Counted from the first letter of the stretch, positions 36,550 to 45,456 are shown. The stretch is 64,000 nucleotides of DNA from Nostoc carneum NIES-2107 (GCA_002368155.1 AP018180.1:5417007-5481006); one strand, 5' to 3'. A program made the numbers and translations. The notes: a model not told the origin generated them from the sequence alone.

Positions 36550-36915
36550 TTATTCCTTGGTATTGAGAACTTGCTGAACTGCTGCACGCAATTCACTTTC
36601 TTTTGGCGGTTTGTTAATAAAGTTAACTGCGCCTAATTCATAACTTTGATTGCGTGAGCCATCTTGAATATCTGCTGAGATGATAATGGTAGGAATTTTT
36701 AATTGTTCATCTTGGAGAGCTTGCAAAAATTCAAAACCATTCATTTCCGGCATTAAAATATCAGCTAACACACAGTTTGGCTGATGCTTATGCACCATTT
36801 CTAACCCCTCGCGCCCATTACTAGCTTCGAGGATTTCATAACCATCTACTTGCAGAAACTTGCGAATCATTCTGCGAGAAAAGGCTGCATCATCGATAAT
36901 TAACACCAAAGCCAT
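36550..36915 (-). CDS. CheY-like single-domain response regulator
   Basis: A 121-residue receiver domain with Asp8-Asp9 and the phospho-acceptor Asp52 in VLADILMPEMNGFEF. The conserved Ser/Thr position is in TIIISADI and the Lys is in NFINKPP. It has no output domain, as in CheY/PilG-type regulators. It heads a minus-strand transcript with the CheC phosphatase (8-nt gap) and a hybrid kinase, and is divergent from cheA, 575 bp away. I infer that it is phosphorylated by the neighbouring CheA and switched off by CheC. Confidence 0.9.
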   Translation of the reverse strand: MALVLIIDDAAFSRRMIRKFLQVDGYEILEASNGREGLEMVHKHQPNCVLADILMPEMNGFEFLQALQDEQLKIPTIIISADIQDGSRNQSYELGAVNFINKPPKESELRAAVQQVLNTKE

Positions 36916-37490
36916 CAGCTTAACCCTTTTGACCTGCGACTTCCTGAAATTGCAAAATTAGTCTCTTTTTGAATTATCCGTAAAAAATCAGCTAATTTCT
37001 CAAAATTTATCTTTAGTTAATACAGCAATTTTTACTCAAGTATAAGCAAAGATATGATATTGATAATTTTTTATAATTAAAATTTGATATCTTGCACAGT
37101 TAATTTATTCCCATTTGCGCTTTTCGCACTCCCGATAAAATTCTTGTATGTGATATTTGTGATTACCAAGATTGGTATCACATTTATGGCTTGAAGATGC
37201 ATTCACAAACACACTTTATTGATATAATTGAGGTAACTCCAAGGTTGCTAAGATGAGAACAATTGAGAATTGGATCGCTGATACTTTTAACTTTGTCTAG
37301 GTTGATGCTTACCCTTTTTAATATTTGGATTTGCAGCGCAAAGCTGGCATTGCATTTCTTTGCTTTCGTTTTTAAGTTTAGCATTATATTTTCAGCATTT
37401 ATGGCGATAAACATCTCTCATAAGAGAGAGATATATTGATTTTGGCAGGTTATTAGTATTAGAATAAAGAATTGGCAATCTATTACTACA
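36916..37490. promoter_or_regulatory. Divergent cheY/cheA intergenic region with an inverted repeat
   Basis: An inverted repeat at 37158-37182, TGTGATTACCAA and TTGGTATCACA with a single-base bulge, lies about 240 bp from the cheY-like start and 310 bp from cheA. It could bind a regulator of both transcripts. The TGTGA and TCACA ends are too far apart for a CRP site. The rest is AT-rich with no gene seen. Confidence 0.4.
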
Positions 37491-39665
37491 ATGGAGTTAA
37501 CAGAGATAGATGATGACATAGAAGCATTTCTCGTTGAAAGCTACGAGAATCTCGACCAAATTGAACGTGACATTATTGAGCTAGAGAAAGAGTCTGGAAA
37601 TGGTGAATCGTTAGTCAGGATTTATCGCTCACTGCACACCCTTAAAGGTAATTGTGGCTTTTTACCGTTTCCCAAGTTAGAAGCGCTGGCTCATGCGGCG
37701 GAAAGTTTGTTGTCGAGTCTGCGCGATTCTCCTTCCCTTGGGGACGCTGCGCGAATGGAGACGCTGCGCGATCGCACTTTAGCTATCACTCCTCAAATCG
37801 TCAGTACATTACTGCAAACAATCGACAGTATCAGACAGATGTTGTCTACGATCGCAACGACAAGAAAAGAAGGCGATCGCGATTATGCAGAACTGATTGA
37901 GAAAATCACTGCATTACAACAGACTCAGCCAGCAGCAACCTCCCCAGCACCCCCAACTGTGGAATTATTTGATAGCGATTTAGAAGATTTAACCCTGACA
38001 ACCTCAGAATCTCATATCCGCGTTAATGTCGGGTTGTTAGATCAGGTAATGAATTTGGTAGGTGAACTGGTGTTAGCGCGTAACCAAGTCATGAGATTAT
38101 CTACCAAGTTAAAAGATAGCGACTTGACTGGAGCTTGCCAACGCTTAAATGGAATTACAGGCGAGTTGCAAGAACAGGTAATGAAAACTCGCTTACAACC
38201 AATTAATAGTATCTGGCAAAAATTCCCCCGGGTAGTTCGCGATTTAGCGATCGCTTCTGGTAAACAAGTGGAAGTGGAAATGGTGGGGATAGATACGGAA
38301 TTAGATAAAAGTATTATTGAAGCCATCAAAGATCCTTTAACTCATTTAATCCGCAACTGTATCGATCATGGGATTGAGTTCCCCGCAGAACGCACAGCTA
38401 AGGGTAAACCTGCTGCTGGGAAATTATTTCTCAAAGCTGCTTACGAAAGCGGTAAAGTCAACATAGAAATTGGCGATGATGGTAGGGGACTCAACCCCGA
38501 ACGCCTCAAAGTGCGATCGCAACAACTGGGATTAGTCAGCGCCACCCAAGCAGCAGCGATGACTGACTCAGAAGCGATGAACTTAATTTTTTTACGTGGC
38601 TTCTCTACCGCCGAACAAATCACCAACCTCTCAGGAAGAGGGGTTGGAATGGATATCGTCAAAGATAATATTGAAAAAATTAACGGTAGCATTGAAATTG
38701 ATAGTCAATTAGGAAAAGGAACCACATTTAAACTGAAAATTCCGCTGACATTGGCGATTATTTCTGCATTAATAATTAGCAGTGGCGGCGATTTTTATGC
38801 CATTCCTCAAGGAAATCTCCAAGAACTAGTTCGCCTGGAAATGGAGCAAGGATTAAACAATATTGAAATATTTTATGATGTACCCGTGTATCGCTTGCGG
38901 GGTGAACTTGTACCGTTAATTTACCTCAATCAAATATTACAAGTTACTGCTACTAACAGCGAACTGCTGAGTATATTGATTATCCAAGCTGATAACTATC
39001 GCTTCGGCTTAGTAGTAGATAGCATTGAAGATATTCAAGAAATCGTTGTTAAACCATTAGGCAAACAATTAAAGCATATCTCCTTATTTGCTGGAGCCAC
39101 CATTTTAGGAGATGGAACAGTCGGATTAATTATTGATGTCGTCGGGTTAGCCAAGCAAGCTGGTGTCAGCGCCACATATCAGCGGTTGGCGAATGCTACA
39201 GATGTCAGTATTTCAGAAAGCGATCGCCAAACTATCTTACTGTTTACAGGCCCCCAAGGCGCACGTATGGGTATTCCCCTAGCGATCGCATCTCGACTGG
39301 CGGAGATTCCCGCAACTGCGGTTGAATCAGTCGCTAATCAGTTGGTTGTGCGATATAACAATCAAATTTTGCCGCTAATTGATTTGCATACTATATTTGG
39401 CGATCGCACCTTTGATAATCTAGCAACAGAAACAGAAACATTATCAATTATTATTGTCTCTCCCTATCCAGCAGTAAGCGTGGCGTTAGTAGTTGATTGC
39501 ATTCTTGATATTGTCGAGGAACCACTGACAATTAAAGGTATACCTAGTAGAGAAGGTATTTTATTCTCTACTGTCATTCAAGGTAAAATCACAGAAATTT
39601 TGGATATGGAAGCGATAATTCGGAAGACAAATCCTTATCTGTTGCAAGTAGGAAATTATCGATAA
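37491..39665 (+). CDS. cheA: Chemotaxis histidine kinase CheA
   Basis: A 724-residue CheA. The Hpt domain carries phospho-accepting His49 in SLHTLKGNCGFL. A short linker (about 75-180) has no obvious CheY-binding P2 domain. The dimerisation region LLDQVMNLVGELVLARNQ is followed by the ATPase domain with HLIRNCIDHGIE, GDDGRGLNPERL and GRGVGMDIVKDNI. Two CheW-like domains close the protein (about 425-560 and 580-720). There is no C-terminal receiver, unlike PilL/HmpE-type proteins. A GC-rich repeat (GGACGCTGCGCGAATGGAGACGC core) is inserted in frame at 37737-37772. It probably phosphorylates the divergent CheY-like protein. Confidence 0.93.
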   Translation: MELTEIDDDIEAFLVESYENLDQIERDIIELEKESGNGESLVRIYRSLHTLKGNCGFLPFPKLEALAHAAESLLSSLRDSPSLGDAARMETLRDRTLAITPQIVSTLLQTIDSIRQMLSTIATTRKEGDRDYAELIEKITALQQTQPAATSPAPPTVELFDSDLEDLTLTTSESHIRVNVGLLDQVMNLVGELVLARNQVMRLSTKLKDSDLTGACQRLNGITGELQEQVMKTRLQPINSIWQKFPRVVRDLAIASGKQVEVEMVGIDTELDKSIIEAIKDPLTHLIRNCIDHGIEFPAERTAKGKPAAGKLFLKAAYESGKVNIEIGDDGRGLNPERLKVRSQQLGLVSATQAAAMTDSEAMNLIFLRGFSTAEQITNLSGRGVGMDIVKDNIEKINGSIEIDSQLGKGTTFKLKIPLTLAIISALIISSGGDFYAIPQGNLQELVRLEMEQGLNNIEIFYDVPVYRLRGELVPLIYLNQILQVTATNSELLSILIIQADNYRFGLVVDSIEDIQEIVVKPLGKQLKHISLFAGATILGDGTVGLIIDVVGLAKQAGVSATYQRLANATDVSISESDRQTILLFTGPQGARMGIPLAIASRLAEIPATAVESVANQLVVRYNNQILPLIDLHTIFGDRTFDNLATETETLSIIIVSPYPAVSVALVVDCILDIVEEPLTIKGIPSREGILFSTVIQGKITEILDMEAIIRKTNPYLLQVGNYR

Positions 39666-39825
39666 TTTCTCACGCAGAGGAGGACACTTGCGTGGGCGGC
39701 TTTGCCGACTTGAGCAAAGTGTTCGTCGCGCAGAGGCGCAAAGAATAACTGAATAAATGTGTCCAACTTGAGAGGTAAAATCTCTTTACACAGTATTGCT
39801 GTTTTGATGAATTTAAACTGGTAAA

Positions 39826-40032
39826 TTAGAAGATTTCACTATGTAAATTATCTGCTGTTACCTGTGACAACAATTCATCAAGGTCATAGATTTTCTCACG
39901 CAACCTGGGTAAACTGATTGTAATGCTTTGCAATGCCAAAGATTCTACAGATTGACCAGTTAACTCAGCAAAACGATGTAATTCTTCAAGCAGTGATTCT
40001 GGTATTTCAAGGGTTAGCTTTTGAGTAGCCAT
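39826..40032 (-). CDS. Small ribbon-helix-helix-like (antitoxin/ParR-like) protein
   Basis: A 68-residue protein with a strand followed by two helices in RHH order: QKLTLEIPESLLEELHRFAE, then TGQSVESLALQSITISL, then an acidic C-terminal tail (LDELLSQVTADNLHSEIF). Such proteins are antitoxins or DNA-binding partition factors. No toxin gene lies beside it. Its upstream side carries a 21-bp direct-repeat array about 40 bp from the ATG, a plausible binding site. No Shine-Dalgarno is visible. It sits between cheA and the IS1-like element. Confidence 0.6.
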   Translation of the reverse strand: MATQKLTLEIPESLLEELHRFAELTGQSVESLALQSITISLPRLREKIYDLDELLSQVTADNLHSEIF

Positions 40033-40069
40033 TTTTAGTTTATTTTGATGGTATTACATTAACGATGCC

Positions 40070-40205
40070 AGTTGTTGCATTAGCAATGTCAACCCATACA
40101 TTGGCAATGTCGACCGATACATTGGCAATGTCGACCGATACATTGGCAATGTCGACCGATACATTGGCAATGTCGACCAATACATTGGCAATGCGAATTG
40201 TTGCA
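40070..40205. repeat. 21-bp direct-repeat array (about six units)
   Basis: Units of 21 bp with the core CATTGGCAATGTCGACC followed by GATA run from about 40072 to 40205. The central four are nearly identical and the edges diverged. The complement reads TCGACATTGCCAATG, sharing TCGACATT with the 21-bp array at 17205-17500. It lies directly upstream of the RHH-like gene and beside an IS1-like element. It resembles iteron or parC-type arrays in form only. Confidence 0.8.
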
Positions 40206-40236
40206 TTAAGAGTTTATTTATAAAGTAAAAATAAAA

Positions 40237-40991
40237 GGCGTTGCATAAATGCGGGATGAATTAGCTAAATACGGGTATTTCTCCATACTTCAGGTAATGT
40301 AGTAACAATTTAATTGATAGCTTAAGCATATCTACAGATTTGGAGTAACATAATGTTTTGCGATGTAGACGTGCCAGATAATGGCGTAAACGTGTATTTT
40401 CTCCTTCTACTCGTGTCATATATGTTTTGCTAATAATATGGTCTCCTGGGTTAATGAAACTAGCGTAAACAGGCCATCCATCTGTGACGTAAAAATAGCA
40501 TCCCCAGAGGCTAACAATATTCCATAAAGGTTTAAAGGTTTCTGCACTATGGTCTCCTACAACCCAAGCCAAAATTCCCCTATTAAAGTGGTCTAACGCC
40601 GTCCATATCCAAATTTTGTTTTTTTTGACCGCACAAAAGTTTCTAGTTCATCTAATTCCCCAACGGATGGTATTTTATCTGTTGGCGGTGCCTCCGGCAA
40701 CTTTTCGCCGATTTGTTTTACCCAGTTAATTATCGTCGTGTGATGAATCCCTGTTTGACGTTCAATTGCTCTAAAGCCTGCACCATTAACGTATGCTTTT
40801 AAGCATTCTACTTTCTTCTCATCTGAGTATCCTTTTGGTGGGCTGTAGATATCAATGAATTGGCGATCGCAATTAGTACAGATGTGATTCTGTTTACCTC
40901 GTCGCCAGCCATTTTTCCTAATCTCAGTAGAGCCGCAGTATGGACAATTCACAGTAGCGCACCTAAATTCATCCCTCTATTATGCAACGCC
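40237..40991 (-). mobile_element. Complete IS1-like insertion sequence (755 bp)
   Basis: Inverted 26-bp ends at 40237-40262 and 40966-40991 share GGCGTTGCATAA and GGGATGAATT with three mismatches between. The element is flanked by the 8-bp direct repeat AAATAAAA (40229-40236 and 40992-40999), the usual size of an IS1 target duplication. It encodes an InsA/InsB'-type transposase read through a frameshift. It has inserted between cheA and cheW. Confidence 0.9.
40261..40952 (-). CDS. IS1-family transposase (two frames joined by -1 frameshift)
   Basis: The first frame (40593-40952, 119 residues) encodes the InsA part: a zinc finger NCPYCGSTEIRKNGW ... CTNCDRQF and a helix-turn-helix (GFRAIERQTGIHHTTIINWV). 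The second frame (ending 40261) encodes the DDE part, with YVTDGWPVYASF, TRVEGENTRLRHYLARL and KTLCYSKS. A run of eight A followed by C (complement of 40618-40626) allows a -1 shift. The shifted frame reads KKNKIWIWTALDHFNRG into AWVVGDHSAETF, restoring a full IS1 transposase of about 230 residues. Slippage at A6C-type sites is normal for IS1, so the element may be active rather than broken. Confidence 0.88.
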
Positions 40992-41008
40992 AAATAAAAT
41001 TATTGTAG

Positions 41009-41074
41009 GATGCGTTAGGCGCTGGTTTCCAATATGATTTGTCACAAAAGAACTATCTTAGCGCCTAACGCATC
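41009..41074. repeat. GATGCGTTAGGCGCT inverted repeat
   Basis: A perfect 15-bp stem, GATGCGTTAGGCGCT (41009-41023) and AGCGCCTAACGCATC (41060-41074), with a 36-nt loop, lies between the IS1-like element and cheW. It is related in style to the GGTGCGTTACGG repeats. It could also act as an attenuator before cheW. Confidence 0.6.
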
Positions 41075-41127
41075 ATCTATGCGGCGGTGCGTTACTTATT
41101 GGCGCTTCCTTCCCCACTCTAACCATC

Positions 41128-41571
41128 ATGACTGAACAACTTTGTACCTTTTTCCTTAACGGCATTTTTTTTGGGATTGACGTACAGCACGTTCAAGAAG
41201 TGATTCGTCCCCAAGTAATGACACCTGTACCCTTGGCTCCCTCAGATATTTGTGGCTTAATTAATTTGCGGGGACAAATTCTCACAGTCATTGATTTACA
41301 GCAGCGTTTAGAAATGGGTAAATCAGCAATTCGCACCACAACCCCATTAGATGAAGCCCAAGGATTTAATATAGTTGTCTCAACTCACGATGAAGTAGTT
41401 AGCCTCCTCGTGGATGATGTTGGTGATGTCTTAGAATTCACACAAAATACATTTCAACCCCCACCAGCAACTTTAAAAGGTAGAATGCATCAGATGCTAG
41501 CTGGAGCTTATCCATATGCAGGGGGTTTGCTGCTAGTTCTAGATACTAAAAAAATTTTAGCTGCCAATTGA
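41128..41571 (+). CDS. cheW: Chemotaxis coupling protein CheW
   Basis: A 147-residue single CheW domain. It starts [25 protein letters not shown], with the conserved glycine-rich block [22 protein letters not shown] and [16 protein letters not shown]. It bridges the MCP and CheA at the receptor array. It is followed 13 nt later by the MCP gene, so the two are cotranscribed. The IS1-like element and a hairpin now separate it from cheA. Confidence 0.9.
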   Translation: MTEQLCTFFLNGIFFGIDVQHVQEVIRPQVMTPVPLAPSDICGLINLRGQILTVIDLQQRLEMGKSAIRTTTPLDEAQGFNIVVSTHDEVVSLLVDDVGDVLEFTQNTFQPPPATLKGRMHQMLAGAYPYAGGLLLVLDTKKILAAN

Positions 41572-41584
41572 GGAGCAATTTGCA

Positions 41585-42883
41585 ATGGCTACAAGTCGGA
41601 GTGGGAAAACAGCCAAAACTCCCTCAGAAAATACTATAGATGCAGTTGAGAGCGATCGCACTCCCACAGATCCGCAACTGCAGCCTTTACTAAATGCATT
41701 GTTAGCCGCCAAAAATGGTGATTTTTCAGTCCGCTTACCAGTAGAGAACAATGGATTAGCCGAAATAGCCACAGTTTTTAATGAATTGGTGAGTGTCAAC
41801 CAAGCCTTCAGCAAAGAAGTGAATCGCTTCGCATCCGAGATTGGCAAAAAAGGTAAACTCGGTTCCCAAGCTGAGGTTCCTGGTGTAACAGGTGCTTGGC
41901 AAGAAGTAATTGATAATTTAAACCAAATGTCAATTAACCTCAAGCAGCAGATTACCAGTATTAATGATGTAACTCTCTCTGTGGCTGGTGGTGATTTATC
42001 CAAACAAATCAAGGTACGTAATGCTGGCGACTTCAAACAGCTTACCGATAATACCAATCAAATGATTGGTAGCCTGAAATCTTCAATTCAACAAATGGCA
42101 GAAGTAGCCACAGCCGTTGCATCCTCCGCAGAAGAATTAACCGCCGTCAGTCAAGAAATGACTGCAAATGCCGAACAAACCTCAGAACAAGCCACTTCCG
42201 CCTCCGTCTCCGCCGAACAAGTAAATCAAAATACCACCACAGTGGTGACGGCGGTAGAGGAGATGAACGCTAGTATTCGCGAAATTGCCAAGACAGTTTC
42301 CCAAGGTGCAAAAGTAGCAATAGAAGCTGTCAAAACAGCCGATCGCACTAACGAAACCATTGGTAAACTTGGTCAAAGCAGCGTGGAAATTGGCAAAGTC
42401 ATCAAAGTTATTACCTCCATTGCCCAACAAACAAACTTGCTCGCCTTAAATGCTACGATTGAAGCAGCAAGAGCCGGAGATGCTGGCAGAGGATTTGCGG
42501 TAGTGGCAAATGAGGTGAAAGAACTAGCCAAACAAACCGCCAACGCCACCGAAGATATTAGCCAGCGCATTGAAGCAATTCAAACAGATACCAAAGGTGC
42601 AATTAACGCCATTACCCAAATTACCGACATCATCAACCAGATTAACGACTTACAAAGTGCGATCGCCAGTGCCGTAGAAGAACAAACCGCAACCACCAAC
42701 GAAATCGCCCGCAACATCGGCGAAGCAGCCGCAGGAACCTCTGGAATTGCCAAAAACATCGGCATCGTCGCCCTCAACGCCCAAACCACCACCATAGGAG
42801 CCAGCAACACCTCACAAGCCGCCACAGAACTATCTCGAATGGCAATAGATTTGCAAAAAGTCGTCAGTCAGTTTCAGTATTAA
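41585..42883 (+). CDS. Soluble methyl-accepting chemotaxis protein
   Basis: A 432-residue chemoreceptor with no transmembrane segment. The N-terminus is polar (about 1-35), followed by two HAMP-like helical modules (about 35-90 and 115-175, with GDFSVRLP and [10 protein letters not shown]). The signalling domain has the hairpin tip [36 protein letters not shown]. Glu/Gln-rich heptads on both sides ([25 protein letters not shown]) are candidate methylation sites for the nearby CheR and CheB. GAGGAG lies upstream of the ATG. It is cytoplasmic; no sensory domain is recognisable, so input may come through a partner. Confidence 0.9.
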   Translation: MATSRSGKTAKTPSENTIDAVESDRTPTDPQLQPLLNALLAAKNGDFSVRLPVENNGLAEIATVFNELVSVNQAFSKEVNRFASEIGKKGKLGSQAEVPGVTGAWQEVIDNLNQMSINLKQQITSINDVTLSVAGGDLSKQIKVRNAGDFKQLTDNTNQMIGSLKSSIQQMAEVATAVASSAEELTAVSQEMTANAEQTSEQATSASVSAEQVNQNTTTVVTAVEEMNASIREIAKTVSQGAKVAIEAVKTADRTNETIGKLGQSSVEIGKVIKVITSIAQQTNLLALNATIEAARAGDAGRGFAVVANEVKELAKQTANATEDISQRIEAIQTDTKGAINAITQITDIINQINDLQSAIASAVEEQTATTNEIARNIGEAAAGTSGIAKNIGIVALNAQTTTIGASNTSQAATELSRMAIDLQKVVSQFQY

Positions 42884-42884
42884 T

Positions 42885-43053
42885 TGTCATTTGGTAATGG
42901 GTAATTGGTAATTGGTAATTGGTAATAGGAATTTCTCCCCTGCTTCCTCTGCTCCCTCTGCTTCTTCATCCCCCAGTCCCCAGTCCCCATTACCCCTTAT
43001 CCCCAGAGGGGGCCCCGAGTTCCCCAGTCCCCAATCCCCAGTCCCCAATCCCT
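42885..43053. repeat. TAATTGG and CCCCART heptamers abutting the cheB start codon
   Basis: GGTAATTGGTAATTGG heptamers at about 42893-42925 and CCCCART heptamers at about 42970-42990 and 43024-43050 fill the whole MCP-cheB gap. The last heptamer ends 3 nt before the cheB ATG, so no Shine-Dalgarno sequence is present. The cheB reading frame extends upstream through them artificially. Confidence 0.8.
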
Positions 43054-44127
43054 ATGCCCAAAATCCGGGTGCTCGTAGTTGATGATGCTGTTGTTGTACG
43101 GAGTCGCGTTAGTAAGATTCTGTCGCACGATGCTGAGTTGGAGGTGGTGGATGTGGCGGCTAATGGACGTATTGCACTCGCCAAGATTCCCTATGTGAAT
43201 CCTGATGTGATTATTTTGGATGTGGAAATGCCAGATTTGAATGGTTTGGAAACTCTGGCGGCGATTCGCCAAAGTTATCCGCAGTTACCCGTAATCATGT
43301 TCAGCACTTCTACGCGCATAGGAGCAACTGCAACTCTAGAAGCTCTGTCTTTGGGTGCTTCAGATTATGCCACCAAACCTAGTAACTTAGGAAGTATGGA
43401 GGCAACTACCCAACATATCCGCGAGGAATTAATTCCTAAAATTAAGCTCTTTGGTGCCGGAATTAGTGTAGTTACCCCAGCAATCACAGTTAACCATGCA
43501 GATGTTCCTCCCCAGCGTCCGAAAATAGAGCAAATAGATGTAATTGCAATTGGGGTGTCTACAGGAGGGCCAAATGCTTTGGCGCAAATACTTCCTGAAC
43601 TTCCTGGGAATTTAGCAGTCCCCATCCTGATTGTGCAACATATGCCGCCGATGTTTACCAAACTGTTAGCTGAAAGATTAGCTTCTAAATGTCAAATCGC
43701 CGTAGAAGAAGCGATTCCCGGCGCAGTCTTAGAACCTGGGAAAGCGTGGATTGCACCTGGAGATTTTCACATGGTGGTACAACGACATGGCAATATGGTG
43801 AGAATTGATACTCATAAAGACCCACCAGAAAATTCCTGTCGTCCTGCTGTAGATGTTTTATTACGCTCGGTTGCAGAAGTCTATGGAGGGCGATCGCTTG
43901 CCGTTATACTGACAGGCATGGGGCAAGATGGATTACAAGGTTGTCAGCACATTCGCGAAGTCGGCGGTCAAATCTTAGCGCAGGACAAAGCTACTAGCGT
44001 AGTGTGGGGAATGCCAGGTTTCGTTGTCAATGCTGGGTTAGCCGATCAAATTGTACCCCTCGACCAAATGCCAGGTGAAATTATGCGCCGAGTTCGTTAC
44101 AATCAAGTTCCGATTTTAGGTCTGTAA
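43054..44127 (+). CDS. cheB: Chemotaxis protein-glutamate methylesterase CheB
   Basis: A 357-residue CheB. The N-terminal receiver has Asp10-Asp11 and phospho-acceptor Asp56 in VIILDVEMPDLNG. The C-terminal methylesterase has catalytic Ser169 (IGVSTGGPNAL), His196 (VQHMPP) and Asp292 (LTGMGQDG). It removes methyl groups from, or deamidates, receptor glutamates to reset sensitivity. ATG 43054 is chosen as the family-typical start (MPKIRVLVVDD). Its stop overlaps the cheR ATG by one base. Confidence 0.92.
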   Translation: MPKIRVLVVDDAVVVRSRVSKILSHDAELEVVDVAANGRIALAKIPYVNPDVIILDVEMPDLNGLETLAAIRQSYPQLPVIMFSTSTRIGATATLEALSLGASDYATKPSNLGSMEATTQHIREELIPKIKLFGAGISVVTPAITVNHADVPPQRPKIEQIDVIAIGVSTGGPNALAQILPELPGNLAVPILIVQHMPPMFTKLLAERLASKCQIAVEEAIPGAVLEPGKAWIAPGDFHMVVQRHGNMVRIDTHKDPPENSCRPAVDVLLRSVAEVYGGRSLAVILTGMGQDGLQGCQHIREVGGQILAQDKATSVVWGMPGFVVNAGLADQIVPLDQMPGEIMRRVRYNQVPILGL

Positions 44128-44960
44128 TGAAACAGACGATGGGTGTAAGCGCTACTGATTTTGATTTTCTCCGAGACTTAGTTTATCGTCATTCGGCAGT
44201 TGTGTTATCTGCTGATAAAACCTATTTAGCAGAGTTATATTTACAGCCAATTACCACCTCTCTAGGATTTACACAAATTGCTGAGTTAGTCAATTACCTG
44301 CGTAACCAACCTTTTAATCATATTCACACCCAGGTAATTGAAGCTTTAGTGACTAATGAAACATCTTTTTTCCGTGATATTTACCCTTTTGAAACGCTGC
44401 AAAAATTTGTTTTACCAGAGTTAATCAAAAAAAGAGCGATCGCGCGATCGCTAAATATTTGGTGTGCAGCCTGTTCTCATGGACAGGAACCTTATAGCAT
44501 TGCCATGTTGATGCGCGAACATTTTCCCCTATTAGCCAATTGGTCTGTAAAGCTAATTGCCAGCGACTTTTCCCAAAAAGCCTTAACCAAAGCACGCCAA
44601 GGACGTTATAACCAACTAGAAATTCAGCGAGGACTACCAAAAAATTTGTGCGATCGCTATTTTCATAAAGTCGATAATGAATGGCAAATTCTTGATAATC
44701 TCATCAAGATGGTGGAATTTCAGCAAATCAACCTTGTCAAAACTTGGCCATCCCTTCCCAAATCTGATGTGATATTTTTACGCAATGTTTTAATTTACTT
44801 TGATATCCCCACTAAAAAAGCTTTACTAAACAAAATCAAACAGCAATTAAGTGTAGATGGTTATTTATTTCTAGGTAACGCGGAAACCACCATTAACTTA
44901 GATGCGTCATTTGAGCGTGTGCAATTTAATAAAGGTATTTGTTATCGATTACAACAATAA
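44127..44960 (+). CDS. cheR: Chemotaxis protein methyltransferase CheR
   Basis: A 277-residue CheR. The N-terminal helical domain (about 8-75, DFDFLRDLVYRHSAVVLS) is followed by ALVTNETSFFRDIYPFETL. The SAM domain includes LNIWCAACSHGQEPYSIAML, LIASDFSQKALTKARQGRY and DVIFLRNVLIYFD. It methylates receptor glutamates using S-adenosylmethionine. Its ATG overlaps the cheB TAA (TAATG), showing translational coupling. The adjacent soluble MCP is its probable substrate. TGACAAA heptamers follow the stop. Confidence 0.92.
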   Translation: MKQTMGVSATDFDFLRDLVYRHSAVVLSADKTYLAELYLQPITTSLGFTQIAELVNYLRNQPFNHIHTQVIEALVTNETSFFRDIYPFETLQKFVLPELIKKRAIARSLNIWCAACSHGQEPYSIAMLMREHFPLLANWSVKLIASDFSQKALTKARQGRYNQLEIQRGLPKNLCDRYFHKVDNEWQILDNLIKMVEFQQINLVKTWPSLPKSDVIFLRNVLIYFDIPTKKALLNKIKQQLSVDGYLFLGNAETTINLDASFERVQFNKGICYRLQQ

Positions 44961-45456
44961 AACCCTTACCAATGACAAATGACAAATGACAAATGACTAG
45001 TTATCTTTCTTTGCACCGACCTGACTTTAAAAAGCAGGGGAGCAGGGAGCAGGGAGCAAGGGGGATTAATAAATTTTTCATCTGTTCTGATGTACCCACT
45101 TCATGACGGATACTTATAATCCAATACAGTTAAGTTAATAAAATTAATTGACAACAAAACCAAAAACTATTTACTCAACAAAAAACCGAACAATCATTTT
45201 GGAGGGGGATTGGGGGACGCAACCGTCCCCCAATCGGGGGTTTGGGGGAGAATCCCCCAATCTTAGGCTTTTCCACAAGTAACAAATCAATCACTAATAA
45301 TCTGATCTGAATTGTATTAACTGATAATACCAAATCAAATAATGTTTGCAACACATCAATAATATTCTAGAGGGCAAGGCAGTGCCTTGACCCTACAATC
45401 TGTCGCATTCTTTTTTCAAATTGGTATAAATTAATAATAGCTATCCATAAAAAAAT
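44961..45456. other. Intergenic stretch with repeats and GC-rich hairpins
   Basis: TGACAAA heptamers occur at 44971-44996 and GGGAGCA heptamers at about 45040-45058. Two successive hairpins follow: ATTGGGGGACG-CAAC-CGTCCCCCAAT (about 45208-45233) and GGGGGTTTGGGGGAGAATCCCCC (about 45236-45259). Copy B of the three-copy palindromic element lies at 45366-45430. No gene was recognised. Confidence 0.6.
45366..45430. repeat. Palindromic element lacking its core, copy B
   Basis: GGGCAAGGCA is joined almost directly to its inverted partner TGCCTTGACCC, with no internal core. The right flank (CTGTCGCATTCTTTTTTCAAA) matches that of the copies at 27700 and 52084. It looks like a core-deleted relative. 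Confidence 0.65.

Noticed and set aside
37158-37182. CRP-type site TGTGA...TCACA in the cheY-cheA gap
   Set aside because: The half-sites are 15 nt apart rather than the 6 nt of a CRP site. The sequence is kept only as an unspecific inverted repeat.
40070-40205. CRISPR array
   Set aside because: The 21-bp units are contiguous direct repeats with no unique spacers and there are no cas genes.
39826-40952. Toxin-antitoxin pair formed by the RHH protein and a neighbour
   Set aside because: No toxin-like frame lies beside the RHH gene. The adjacent frames belong to the IS1-like transposase.
40261-40952. IS1 transposase as a broken pseudogene
   Set aside because: The break coincides with an A8C slippery run, and a -1 shift restores a continuous protein, as is normal in IS1.
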